A stretch of 21,647 bases of DNA from Nemertoderma westbladi (Eukaryota > Xenacoelomorpha > Nemertodermatida > Nemertodermatidae): contig JAUCBJ010004204.1 in assembly GCA_032718475.1 (NCBI GenBank), positions 1-21,647 on the forward strand. The letters run 5' to 3'. The first letter of the stretch is position 1, and each line of letters opens with the position of its first letter. The notes below the pieces were generated by a model. It was not told where the DNA came from. It was given only the letters and a program-made list of their open reading frames with translations, and searched no databases. The position numbers and the translations under genes are program-made. Shown in pieces: positions 1 to 10,000 of this stretch.

Positions 1-235
1 GGCTCTTACTTCGGATGCGATTGATTGTAAACTTGCGCTGCCATTGAGATGGTTACATAGTAGATCGGGGGAATATTGTGTGTATGAGCGGCGGTAGCGT
101 GTACAGTGTTTGTTTGGATTTACATTTATTGCCCGCTTCCGCATAACATAAACCATATAGTGGTCGCTGAGTCCGATCTATTTCTTCAATGTTCGGCAGG
201 ATGCTTCTCACATTGAGATGGGCTATATGGATAGA
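1..235 (-). pseudogene. LINE endonuclease remnant with internal deletion
   Basis: On the minus strand, about 223-176 reads HLNVRSILPNIEEID, which resembles the start of the apurinic-type endonuclease domain of non-LTR retrotransposons (the LNxRSL motif). Almost immediately after, in another frame (about 175-1), comes GLSDHYMVYVMRKR and then a RYRRSYTQYSPDL stretch, which resembles the C-terminal SDH catalytic motif and the linker that follows it. The 150 or more residues normally between these motifs are missing, so the domain is internally deleted and frameshifted, with an in-frame stop just before IGLSDH. It cannot encode an active endonuclease. The element may continue beyond the left edge. 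The call rests on recognising two motifs by eye. Confidence 0.6.
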
Positions 236-540
236 CTGGCGTTTTAAAGATATGCAGCCATGGGTGAACTCTGGTGGCGTTGTTGGCGTAGGATCGTGGT
301 AGCCAATCTACACACTGTGAAAGATCACTGTGGTCAATGGTCGTCGACTGTAAGGAATGGTGTGAGGTGTGTGGGTAGTGGGTGTAGAGTCGATTCAATG
401 GAAATACTGTAGTTGAGTTTGATTGGGTTGCAACTGGTGATGAGACTGTAGTCTGGGGGGTTAAGGAAGTTGATTTGTAGCCGGGGGATGGGCCCCAACT
501 GGCCGGCATTTCGCGGACAGCTCCCCTGTATATAACCCAT
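236..540 (-). pseudogene. Degenerate continuation of LINE ORF1 toward the endonuclease
   Basis: Between the recognisable ORF1-like block and the endonuclease start, the minus strand has two overlapping open frames with no stop for about 70 and 107 residues. Neither has a motif I recognise. Their position fits the poorly conserved C-terminal part of ORF1 and the linker to the endonuclease of a LINE, shifted between frames by small indels. The composition is rich in Ser, Thr, Pro and His. I see no independent gene here. Confidence 0.35.
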
Positions 541-930
541 TGTTTGTCGGGGAAGATGGATTCGGCTGTACGTTTGTCTGTCTCAAGTCTTACGCAGTTC
601 CTACTCGGCTGGGGTATAGTCGGGGGATATAAATACTTTGCCGAAGCGGCGACTAGATCGCAGATTCCGAGCTTTCTTGAGAAGTTGGTTTTGTTGCTCA
701 GATGTGAGAGTCACAACAAGATTTTGGGAGTTGTCGGGTCCCAGTTTCCCCACTTGCTTCGTTGTTATTTGTGTCGGGTCAATATCGACATCCAGTTCGT
801 TTGCAATCTCTTTTGATAGTAGAGAATCTTCGAAATTGTTTGACTTCGGTTGAGTTCCGCGGATCACAATGTACAATGTGGTTGCTTCTAGTGTTGGTCT
901 TTTTGTAAATTCCAAGAAGACCAAAATCAT
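541..930 (-). pseudogene. LINE ORF1-like (gag-like) fragment
   Basis: The minus-strand frame contains VIRGTQPKSN, then EIANELDVDI, KQVGKLGPDN, LVVTLTSEQQ and LLKKARNLRSS followed by VFISPDYTPAE. This succession matches the conserved C-terminal block of ORF1 proteins of many invertebrate LINEs: an RNA-binding-like fold ending in a motif like 'vyIspDlTpeER'. The frame stops right after TPAE, although the next codons (ELRKT, then a stop, RQTYSR) still look like the family. ORF1 proteins normally bind element RNA into ribonucleoprotein. This copy is partial and broken. It lies 3' of a reverse transcriptase on the same strand, the reverse of the normal ORF1-EN-RT order, so two LINE fragments probably abut here. 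Confidence 0.6.
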
Positions 931-940
931 GACAGTGAAC

Positions 941-1906
941 CTAGACAGCCCTCAAGAAATGTCTGTTCATTAGTGCATAAGCTACCCAAGGCTTTGCTTT
1001 CCTAACTTCTATGTCCTTTTTGCTACTCTCTATACATGATCCAAGGTACTGGAAGTCGTCGACCTTCCTTAGTTGATTATTATCAATGGTTGTCAAGTTT
1101 CCATCAACATTAAAGGTCATGAATTCGGTCTTGGTAGCATTTATATGCAATCCAACCTCCTTAGCAGCCCCTTCCACTTTATTTAGTAGAAGCTGTGCAT
1201 CTGCTAGCGTATTAGACAGCAGGGCGATGTGATCCGCAAAGTCGGTGTCTGTAACTGTAGTTGGCGGATATCTACTACTTCTGCGTTCTTGAAGTGTGAA
1301 TCCCAGATCTTCAACGTTTGTGGCCGTCCTCATTGCGTAATCCAGCACAATTACAAATAGTAATGGTGCTAATGTGTCACCTTGCAGTACGCCAGCCAGG
1401 ATTGAGAAAAACTCAGTTTCACCATCTGGTGAGAGTACCTGCGCTTCTGTGTCACAATATAACAATCCAATGCCAGCAACAATTACTTCTGGTATTCCAT
1501 AAGCTCTTAGGATTTCAAGCATTTTACCTCTATGGATGGAGTCGAATGCCTTCTTGAAGTCCACAAAAGTCATGACTGCGGGGAGATTCTTTGACTTAAT
1601 TCCTTCAATCAGTCTCCGTAGTGCAAGTATCTGAGCTGTTGATCTACTTGGTCGAAATCCGTTTTGGCTCTTATGCAGTAGTTTCTCTATGTGAGGCCTA
1701 ATCCTATATAGAATCATTTTATTGTATAATTTGGCAGCTACCACAAGCAGAGAGATCCCACGATAGTTTGTTGGTATGCCGAGGTCTCCTTTCTTGGGGA
1801 GAGGCTTTAGTTGACCTTTAGTCCAATTTGGTGGTGGCTTTTCCCCTTTTAACATCCGGTTGCAAACATTCAATAATGGCCTGTTTAGCACTCCTGTTTT
1901 CCATGG
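941..1906 (-). pseudogene. Non-LTR retrotransposon reverse transcriptase, catalytically inactivated fragment
   Basis: An open frame of 316 residues carries the RT palm and fingers blocks in order: LKPLPKKGDLGIPTNYRGIS, QNGFRPSRST, TFVDFKKAFDSIHR (first catalytic Asp present), LAGVLQGDTLAPLLF, TDTDFADHIALLS, and LHINATKTEF followed by YLGSCIE. Similarity extends a few codons upstream of the first Met (WKTGVLNRPLLN), so the fragment begins near 1906. The metal-binding motif should read FADD but reads FADH: the codon at 1231-1229 is CAC, one base from GAC. Loss of this Asp should abolish polymerase activity. The frame ends shortly after the thumb region. Endonuclease and 5' parts are absent upstream, so this is a dead, truncated copy. 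Confidence 0.9.
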
Positions 1907-2364
1907 AGGCCTACTTATTTTTATGAGAAAATGGTTTTACCGAGCTGTATGACTATCACAGCCGTACTACAATTAATACACCTGCTATCCGCCAAGTGTA
2001 AGTATGCGGGATATTAATTAATGGGAGTGATTTTTTATGTCCTTTTATTTGACTTTTTTTGTCCTTTTTTTTACGAATTGTGCATAATGACTTTTGTTGT
2101 CCTTTTAATGACTTTTGTTGTCCTTTTTATGTATGTATTTCTTCAAACTGTCAGACTGCTGATTTCTGGACTGTCAGACAGTTGATTTCACTATGCCTGT
2201 GCCAAAACATTCCATGATTCCATGATTTATAGACTATGAGATAGATTTCCATATGCGCCTGTGGTAAAAAGACTCTATATTTAATAGTTTGTGGTTGTTG
2301 TCGATAATCGATTACCACATGACGTAGCAAAACACTCATTTTATAGCCAAAAACAATTACCAAT
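1907..2364. other. Intergenic spacer with T-rich microrepeat
   Basis: No gene is supported. About 2028-2130 contains four imperfect repeats of a motif like gacttttgttgtcctttt, a low-complexity tract. From about 2280 the sequence drifts into diverged copies of the neighbouring 68-bp repeat (fragments such as aaacaattaccaattgatgg). Short open frames on both strands show no recognisable features. Confidence 0.6.
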
Positions 2365-2938
2365 TGATGGAAAGGAGCAGGTTAAGGCCGAGTTTTCTAA
2401 CCAAAACAATAAACAGTCACTTTACCAAATCAGGGAAAGGAGCAGGTTACAGAGACGGGATTTTCTAACCAAAACAATAAACGATCATTTAACTAATTGA
2501 GGGAAAGGAGCAGGTTACAGAGACGGGATTTTCTAACCAAAACAATAAACGATAACATTACCAATTGAGAGAAAGGAGCAGGTTACAGAGGCGGGATTTT
2601 CTAACCAAAACAATAAACGATAACATTACCAATTGAGGGAAAGGAGCAGGTTACAGAGGCGGGATTTCCTAACCAAAACAATAAACGATCACTTAAACTA
2701 ATTGAGGGAAAGGAGCAGGTTACAGAGGCGGGATTTTCTAACCAAAACAATAAACAGTCACTTTACCAAATCAGGGAAAGGAGCAGGTTACAGAGACGGG
2801 ATTTTCTAACCAAAACAATAAACGATCATTTAACTAATTGAGGGAAAGGAGCAGGTTACAGAGACGGGATTTTCTAACCAAAACAATAAACGATCATTTA
2901 ACTAATTGAGGGAAAGGGGCAGGTTACAGAGGCGGGCC
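2365..2938. repeat. 68-bp minisatellite, about nine copies
   Basis: The anchor gggaaaggagcaggttacag recurs at about 2369, 2433, 2501, 2569, 2637, 2706, 2774, 2842 and 2910, a period of 68 bp with one 69-bp step. The core (cgggattttctaaccaaaac) is nearly invariant, while the 20 bp before each anchor falls into several subtypes: cagtcactttaccaaatc, gatcatttaactaattg, gataacattaccaattg and gatcacttaaactaattg. The subtype order suggests duplication of multi-unit blocks. The first copy is diverged and the last ends abruptly in gaggcgggcc. No coding potential is convincing. Confidence 0.95.
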
Positions 2939-3491
2939 TTCTGTGCTGTTGGAAGTAGTGGAGCCGCTATCCGTAACACTACTCAGACAGTAGTCATGAT
3001 CCATTATTGATTATAAAACTAATACAGTAAGGCCTAAATTATGTGAAAGGTATATCCACATTTTCCACAATCCTGCAATCCAGTTTCGCCTATCAATTAT
3101 TTAAAATTTATTAGCACAACCGGTAGGCCTACCATTACCGTATTTAAATGGTAGGCTACACAGTAGGCCTATAGCAGTACCAGTGCCGGTACCGGTACTA
3201 AAATACAGAAATACCTGCTTTATACCTACATCTGTACATACAATACAGCAAAATAGTGCTATATATATACTAACCGGTACTGATAGCCTGAGAGAACAGC
3301 AGTAGAGAAACCGGTAGCATGGAACCTAACATTAGACTTTTGGATGACATAAAAAATCAAAAAAAATTGACAAAAAAAGGATAAAAATGGACAATAAAAA
3401 TTATTGCGTTTAATATGTAGGGTTAGGCATATCTATAGCTGTAGCTGTAGTTGATGTGCTCGTATTGATTGATATACCAGTCGGAGATAAT
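2939..3491. other. Intergenic region upstream of LACTB
   Basis: No gene is recognised. The region carries several copies of the short palindrome aggcct in contexts such as ggtaggcctacc near 3121 and cagtaggcctat near 3161, a ccggtaccggta run, and an A-rich tract at about 3350-3410. It should contain the promoter and 5' UTR of the downstream gene, but no TATA box or initiator can be assigned by eye. Confidence 0.5.
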
Positions 3492-5063
3492 ATGAATTAT
3501 TTGGGATACAAGATATATATAAACACTAATATAAAACTATATTATCGCAATAACTTACTACCATTGCTAGTAAATCAATTTAAAGGAAAGCGCTACCAAT
3601 CACAATCACATAATAATATTAAAAGCAGGCGCAGTTCCTATTGGTTCCCGGTTGGTCTGGGTTTAGTTGGAGTAACCATTGGTTGCACAGGTTTATTAAC
3701 CAACCAATCAAATGGAAGAACAGTCAACGCTGATGGTACAGAATTCCTCCAATCGCCTAAATGCCAAAAGGCGAATAACCAAACCAAGGATATACTACTT
3801 CGTAAACAACTGGAGAGTCTTTCCCCTGGTATTGCTGCCACAGTGTCTGTGGATGGTGAAACCGTCATGGAAACTGGAATCGGTTTCGCGGACGTTGAGA
3901 ACAAAGTTCTTATGAATTCTGAGTCTGTAATGCGAATAGCGAGTATATCGAAGTCATTGACCTCATTAGCGGTCGCTAAGTTAGTGGAGGAAGGTAAACT
4001 AGACCTGGACGTGCCTGTAAGCGTGTACCTTCCGGAATACCCCCAGCCAATGTTGGATGGAAAGCCGGTTGACTTTACCATGAGACAGTTAATGAGTCAT
4101 ACTTCCGGTATAAGGCATTACGAGAAGGATATTGAAACGGCGAGAGCATTAATCGATCTGGCAAAACACCCTGAGAGAAAGCCGTCAGAAAAAGAAAAGA
4201 TAGGCCAACCCGAAATGGAATACCCGGAATATTTTATACGGGACCATTATGACAGTGTCACCGAGTCTTTGCCTTTGGAGTTGGTAAAGGATGACCCTTT
4301 AGTCTACCAACCTGGTTCTGAGTTCTATTATTCTACCCATGGGTACATTGTTGTTAGCGCAGTGGTCGAAGCTATTAGCGGGAAACCCTTTGTCTCTTGT
4401 ATGGACGAGGTTATTAAGCAGTACAATCTTGGTTCAACCGAAATCGAATCGAACGATAAGTTAATAATGAACAGAGTTCGTCAATATCAGTTGAGTAAAT
4501 CCAATAAGCTGGTCAACTCGCCGTATACAGACTTATCATACAAGTATGCTGGGGGTGGTTTCGTTTCTACAACAACAGATATGGTTCGGTTGGGTAACGA
4601 TTTGCTTTCAATGTGGCAGACTTCAGACAAAGTGGGGCCAATAAAGAGGGAGACTTTGTCGCGTCTGTGGTCATGTGCACCCGGGACCAGAAATGCAAAG
4701 AGGAAGGAGCTTTGTTACGGATTGGGGTGGAGCATCATATCTGATGAGCTGGCCTCGAGTAAATGTGCTGAGGGGGCGTCTGCAGCCACGTCATGTTGGG
4801 ACCCATATGAGGGGGCATTGGAAGTTGGCTCCCCAGGCTTTCCCCACCATGGTGATTTAAAATCCCCTGGTAGAAAGCTGATGTTCTTTCATTCCGGCGC
4901 TGCCGTTGGCGCCTCTAGTATTCTACTCATCAACCCAACATCATCGACCACAAAACGGAAAGACTTTAATAAACCTAGTGGGGTTGTTGTATCAATATTC
5001 GTTAATATCACCGATGTCTCATTGAGGGATACAGCATATTCCATAGCTAAACTTTATTTTTAA
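3492..5063 (+). CDS. LACTB: LACTB-like mitochondrial serine beta-lactamase-family protein
   Basis: The product belongs to the penicillin-binding-protein/beta-lactamase fold family. Animal LACTB is a mitochondrial intermembrane-space serine protease that forms filaments. With the ATG at 3492 it is 523 residues, close to the mammalian length; the frame is open 36 bp further upstream, but only from a GTG. The first 60 or so residues lack Asp and Glu and are rich in Asn, Lys, Arg and Tyr, as in a mitochondrial presequence. A hydrophobic segment (WFPVGLGLVGVTIGCTGLL) follows. The catalytic SxxK motif is SISK (S151-K154) within MRIASISKSLTSLAVAKL. SHTSGIRHYEKD is the LACTB signature. YYSTHGY (Tyr279/280) supplies the Tyr motif, and HSG (467-469) replaces the KTG triad, as in LACTB, followed by AVGASS. 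The whole frame is intact with no introns, which could mean an intronless gene or an intact retrocopy. An ATTAAA near 5215 may be the poly(A) signal. Confidence 0.93.
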   Translation: MNYLGYKIYINTNIKLYYRNNLLPLLVNQFKGKRYQSQSHNNIKSRRSSYWFPVGLGLVGVTIGCTGLLTNQSNGRTVNADGTEFLQSPKCQKANNQTKDILLRKQLESLSPGIAATVSVDGETVMETGIGFADVENKVLMNSESVMRIASISKSLTSLAVAKLVEEGKLDLDVPVSVYLPEYPQPMLDGKPVDFTMRQLMSHTSGIRHYEKDIETARALIDLAKHPERKPSEKEKIGQPEMEYPEYFIRDHYDSVTESLPLELVKDDPLVYQPGSEFYYSTHGYIVVSAVVEAISGKPFVSCMDEVIKQYNLGSTEIESNDKLIMNRVRQYQLSKSNKLVNSPYTDLSYKYAGGGFVSTTTDMVRLGNDLLSMWQTSDKVGPIKRETLSRLWSCAPGTRNAKRKELCYGLGWSIISDELASSKCAEGASAATSCWDPYEGALEVGSPGFPHHGDLKSPGRKLMFFHSGAAVGASSILLINPTSSTTKRKDFNKPSGVVVSIFVNITDVSLRDTAYSIAKLYF

Positions 5064-5819
5064 ATATACTAGGCCTACAGTATATATGTCCTGCCACTGT
5101 GGTTGCAGTAAGAGTATGAAATATTTTATGGTGAATTTGTAAAATATTATTTAGATTATATAATATACCTTTAGTTTTGTATGTATCTGAAATTTCTTTT
5201 TAGCAAATCAAATAATTAAAAAGCCTATTAATATTGAATGATATTTTGAGCCATCTACACTACAACCACTGCAATAATTGACCTGTTGTATTGCAGCTTC
5301 GCATTAAGATTGCTATGCCTAACAACAGACTGAGTTGTGCGGCCACCATGCAATTACTTCCGCATCTTCAAGGACATTGGATAATGGGAGTCAAAATGTC
5401 GTCGTTTTCTATTATTAATTTGGCTGATTTTATGTATAAAACAGCACCGCCCTTCCACTTTTCATTTTTGAGTTACAGCTATTTAAATATTCCACTAACT
5501 AAATAAAATTATTAGTTAATATAATAACTATATTTAACGATAAAAATATATCATTAGTTCATAACTATTTTCTAATTATCACTTCAGAAATGGAAATTTT
5601 TTGACCTTATAACGTGTGTTAATTATATATTTTACCAATTATTTTGCCCATCCCATGCCTCCCCCCTCCCCCTTAGGTATTCGAAGGTTATAACGTTAAT
5701 AATAATAATAATAACAAAAAATAATGCGTTAATAAAACGTTAATAATAATAACAATAATCCAATGTATCAGAAGGTATCTACATGACTTCTGATCATCGT
5801 ACTTCAAGTCATCGTACTC
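5064..5819. other. AT-rich spacer after LACTB, with AAT microsatellite
   Basis: This holds the presumed 3' UTR of LACTB and intergenic DNA. Candidate poly(A) signals are ATTAAA near 5215 and AATAAA near 5503. A short open frame at 5291-5506 has no recognisable motif. About 5695-5760 is an imperfect (AAT)n tract interrupted by aaaacgtt. No RNA gene is visible. Confidence 0.55.
5695..5760. repeat. Imperfect AAT microsatellite
   Basis: Runs of aataataataataataac and taataataataacaataat flank two short cgttaata interruptions. This is typical replication-slippage sequence in an AT-rich genome. Confidence 0.85.
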
Positions 5820-6440
5820 CGAACACTAGAAGCAGCCGTTGGGCTCAATGTAGTGTTTCTGAGAGTACTCCAAAGTCATCAGCAAAGTCTAGATCAGTTA
5901 GTGGCTTGCCTACCACCCCATCTCATCGTACTTGTAGTCAACAACAATTATTAATAAGAATGATGCAAGTGCGTCACCCAGAAGGACTCCATATAACACT
6001 TCAAATGGTTCTGTTGTCACCGTCAACAGTAGACACAAATGTTGTCGAACCATCGTATACTGATCTGATTGCTGCAATAATTTCATCAGGAATCCCATAT
6101 AATGAAAGTATGCTGAACATACGTGAGCGAGAGACTGAATCAAAGGCCTTGAAGAAGTCAACAAAGATAACAGCCAGATGCCTGTCTTTCTTTTTTGATA
6201 ACTCTTCAATTATCCTTCGAAGTGTCAAAATGGGCTCCATGATCCCATGACCTTTACGGAACCCATTCTAATTACCACGTGGCAGTCTATCAATGGGATC
6301 TCTGATGCGATTTAATAGAATTCTATTGTATAGCTTTTCATCAATGATATTTCAAGAAAAGATCCATAGAGTGTTAGGTTGCCCTTCTTGGGAACTGGCA
6401 CAAACTTATTTGTATTCATTTCTTGTGGGACACTCCTTTC
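5820..6440 (-). pseudogene. Second LINE reverse transcriptase remnant, frameshifted
   Basis: RT motifs appear in order on the minus strand, spread over several frames. Near 6400 reads VPVPKKGNL. Next come DEKLYNRILLNRI and NGFRKGHG, separated by a stop, then MEPILTLRRIIEELSKK, VIFVDFFKAFDS and LYGIPDEIIAAI, then in a shifted frame FEVLYGVLLGDALASFLL, and finally LTDLDFADDFGVLSETL. Here the catalytic FADD box (5886-5875) is intact, unlike the copy at 941-1906, but at least three frameshifts and several stops make the gene dead. Related motifs (PKKG, NGFR, LRRIIE, FVDFxKAFDS) place it in the same broad LINE group. The piece ends just before the inverted repeat at 6445. Confidence 0.85.
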
Positions 6441-6444
6441 CTTC

Positions 6445-6507
6445 AGCAAATTAATCTGTATAACTACTTCGGCCTACGGCCTCAGTAGTTATACAGATTA
6501 ATTTGCT
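6445..6507. repeat. Perfect 24-bp inverted repeat around a GGCC palindromic loop
   Basis: The left arm agcaaattaatctgtataac-tact (6445-6468) is exactly reverse-complementary to 6484-6507. The 15-base centre tcggcctacggcctc itself contains ggcc-tac-ggcc. The transcript would fold into a long hairpin. It sits at the 5' boundary of the RT remnant. It could be a foldback or MITE fragment or a snapback duplication. Confidence 0.9.
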
Positions 6508-6854
6508 TCTGGTATTATATCCGTATATTCCGTTCTCGAACAGACAATAATTATAGTACAGTATATTGTAAGGGATCGAACTTGTTATTTATTTGAACCA
6601 ACACAGTACGCTTGATTAGCGGGTAAAAATATATTCTAGAATTCTAGTATCTATTACATGTAGTAGATACAAAACCGCCCCCACAACCATAACATATTGA
6701 AATAACGTAACAGCACCATAATACCGTCCCATAACCTTATATTTAATTCATAGTGTGAGGGTTTTGTATTTTAATTAAAATAAAGAAATGTTCTAATTCA
6801 ACAGTGACGTATAAATGTTTCGACAAACTGTTTGGTTATTTTTTTAGGAAGAGT
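6508..6854. other. Spacer and predicted 3' UTR of the minus-strand peptide gene
   Basis: No other gene is supported. On the minus strand, downstream of the stop at 6855, ATTAAA hexamers occur at about 6775-6770 and 6747-6742 and could serve as poly(A) signals of the peptide gene. The remainder is AT-rich. Confidence 0.45.
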
Positions 6855-7099
6855 TCAGTTATCATCCATCTCCTTCAATATGACTTTAACAGCTGGTTTT
6901 ATATATTTCTTTAATGTCCTACCAAGTGATCCAAAAAGGAAACGTTTATCCATCTGACCGTCCGACATTTCTTTATCTCCATCGCCTGTTCTTCTCTCTA
7001 CCATCTCGGAACGGCCCCGTTGTTGCATCTCATGATCGCTGTCCCTGTTTATCAACTGCATATCGGAGGAATGGAAGTCGTCTGGTCGAGCTAAAGCAA
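6855..7099 (-). CDS. Exon 2 of the peptide precursor: propiece and cationic C-terminal peptide
   Basis: The exon follows the acceptor tattttccattaacag at 7100. It starts TT-GCT-TTA-GCT, which completes the interrupted Val codon and gives the A-L-A signal-peptidase site. It runs without a stop through an acidic propiece, a KR cleavage site and the cationic peptide to TGA at 6857-6855. Reading through the acceptor instead gives an open frame back to 7250, but its first 50 residues lack a signal sequence and look like intron. Confidence 0.78.
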
Positions 7100-10000
7100 C
7101 TGTTAATGGAAAATAGTCAATAATGAGGTTAGTTATGAGGTTATTGAGGTTAGTACTTAATAATATCTGCCTGATACACAGATGGCCGTAAACTGTTAAA
7201 ACAAGTGATGGTTTTATATATTTGTTACAATTATTACAAATAGTTAGCATAAATTAGTACTGGAAGCTATACCAAATGTATAATCAAGTATTGCAATGTA
7301 CTGTAATGGGATATGCTACTATTGAACTGTTTCTTTCAAAATAATAAATGTACATACAGTAATTCAGTACAAGGCGTTTCTTAAAACCAATTTTGAAACA
7401 AATGAAAGCTTTAGCTTTTATTAGTGCTAGCAGTAATGGATATTTTTTTACTGCAGTACAGTACCAAATAATTAGGTAGTACTGTACTGCTGTATTTTTA
7501 GAGGGATTTTAATTTTTCATCTAGAGGTTTTTTTTAACTTGTACATATTTGGACCCTTTAGAGAACCTAAATAAGTCGCAGCAATTTATTGCTGGATATG
7601 CTGTCTTGCTTTAACAGATACAGTAGCATCAGCAGGTTTCACCTTTCATGATCACTGTACCGTATATTTACTACAGTATATTTGAGAGTTTATAAAATGG
7701 TCTTTCTTCATGGCTGATAGGCAATTAAGTATGTTCTAGTAACGATAACGAAATTACTTAATGTCACAATGGTCTGGGTGCCTCCAAAAATAAAATAGAG
7801 CAGTTCTTTAAGATAAAGTGAGAGGAAAGTCCAAATAACCAATTATGTGTGGGGGGTGTCCATAATAAACTGAATTCCCTAGCCCTACTTACCTTCCGTA
7901 ATAAACTGAAGGCACTCTAGGCCTACTTACCTTCCATAATAAACAGAATTCCCTAGCCCTACTTTCCGTCCGTAATAAACTGAAGGCACTCTAGGCCTAC
8001 TTACCGTCCGTAATAAACTGAATTCCCTAGCCCTACTTACCGTCCGTAATAAACTGAAGGCACTCTAGGCCTACTTACCGTCCATAATAAACTGAATTCC
8101 CTAGCCTTTACTTACCGTCCGTAATAAACTGATCTCACTCTAGGCCTACTTACCGTCCATAATAAACAGAATTCCCTAGCCCTACTGTACTTACCGTCCA
8201 TAATAAACTGAAGGCACTCTAGGCCTACTTACCGTCCATAATAAACTGAAGGCACTCTAGGCCTACTTACCGTCCATAATAAACTGAATTCCCTAGCCCT
8301 ACTTACCGTCCGTAATAAACTGAAGGCACTTTAGGCCTACTTACCTTCCATAATAAACTGAAGGCACCCTAGGCCTACTTACCGTCCATAATAAACTGAA
8401 GGCACTAGGCCTACTTACCGTCCATAATAAACTGAAGGCACTCTAGGCCTACTTACCGTCCATAATAAACTGAAGGCACTAGGCATACTTACCGTCCATA
8501 ATAAACTGAAGGCACTAGGCCTACTTACCGTCCATAATAAACTGAACGTTCTAGGCCTACTTACCGTCCATAATAAACTAAAGGCACCCTAGGCCTACTT
8601 ACCGTCCATAATAAACTGAAGGCACTCTAGGCCTACTTACCGTCCATAATAAACTGAAGGCACTCTAGGCCTACTTACCGTCCGTAATAAACTGAAGGCA
8701 CTCTAGGCCTACTTACCGTCCATAATAAACTGAAGGCACCCTAGGCCTACTTACCGTCCATAATAAACTGAAGGCACTAGGCCTACTTACCGTCCATAAT
8801 AAACTGAAGGCACTCTAGGCCTACTTACCGTCCATAATAAACTGAAGACACTAGGCATACTTACCGTCCATAATAAACTGAAGGCACTAGGCCTACTTAC
8901 CGTCCATAATAAACTGAACGTTCTAGGCCTACTTACCGTCCATAATAAACTGAAGGCACTCTAGGCCTACTTATCGTCCATAATAAACTGATCTCACTCT
9001 AGGCCTACAGTACTTGCCGTCCATAATAAACTGAATTCCCTAGTCCTACTTACCGTCCATAATAAACTGAATTCTCTTCCCTAGCCCTACTTACCGTCCG
9101 TAATAAACTGAAGGCACTCTAGGCCTACTTACCGTCCATAATAAACTGATAGGCACTCTAGGCCTACTTACCGTCCATAATAAACTGAAGGCACTAGGCC
9201 TACTTACCGTCCATAATAAACTGAAGGCACTCTAGGCCTACTTACCGTCCATAATAAACTGAAGGCACTAGGCATATACTTACCGTCCATAATAAACTGA
9301 AGGCACTAGGCATACTTTCCGTCCATAATAAACTGAAGGCACTCTAGGCCTACTTACCGTCCATAATAAACTGAAGGCACTCTAGGCCTACTTACCGTCC
9401 ATAATAAACTGAAGGCACTCTAGGCCTACTTACCGTCCATAATAAACTGATCTCACTCTAGGCCTACAGTACTTTACCGTCCATAATAAACTGAAGGCAC
9501 TCTAGGCCTACTTACCGTCCATAATAAACTGAAGGCACTCTAGGCCTACTTACCGTCCATAATAAACTGAACGTTCTAGGCCTACTTACCGTCCATAATA
9601 AACTGAAGGCACTCTAGGCCTACTTACCGTCCATAATAAACTGATCTCACTCTAGGCCTACAGTACTTGCCGTCCATAATAAACTGAAGGCACTAGGCCT
9701 ACTTACCGTCCATAATAAACTGAAGGCACTCTAGGCCTACTTACCGTCCATAATAAACTGATCTCACTCTAGGCCTACAGTACTTTCCGTCCATAATAAA
9801 CTGAAGGCACTAGGCCTACTTAAAGCCTATAATAAACTGAAGGCACTCTACTGCAGGCCTACTTACCGTCCATAATAAACTGAAGGCACTCTAGGCCTAC
9901 TTACCGTCCATAATAAACTGAAGGCACTCTAGGCCTACTTACCGTCCATAATACACTGAAGGCACTCTAGGCCTACTTACCGTCCATAATAAACTGATCT

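Noticed and set aside
544-853. Plus-strand open frames over the ORF1-like fragment
   Set aside because: They are antisense shadows of the LINE frame and have no recognisable features.
2028-3410. Transposon with terminal inverted repeats (T-rich tract at 2028 against A-rich tract at 3350)
   Set aside because: The matching words are low-complexity runs whose order is not reciprocal; no target-site duplication is seen.
3456-3491. Upstream GTG start extending LACTB by 12 residues
   Set aside because: In an animal gene the start should be ATG. The in-frame ATG at 3492 has A at -3 and gives a better presequence; the extension adds acidic residues.
5291-5506. 71-codon plus-strand frame after LACTB
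   Set aside because: It lies in AT-rich sequence, has no motif, and begins within the presumed 3' flank.
7100-7250. Continuous 131-residue frame including sequence upstream of exon 2
   Set aside because: The extra part lacks a signal peptide and contains a strong splice acceptor. The spliced model gives a complete, coherent precursor.
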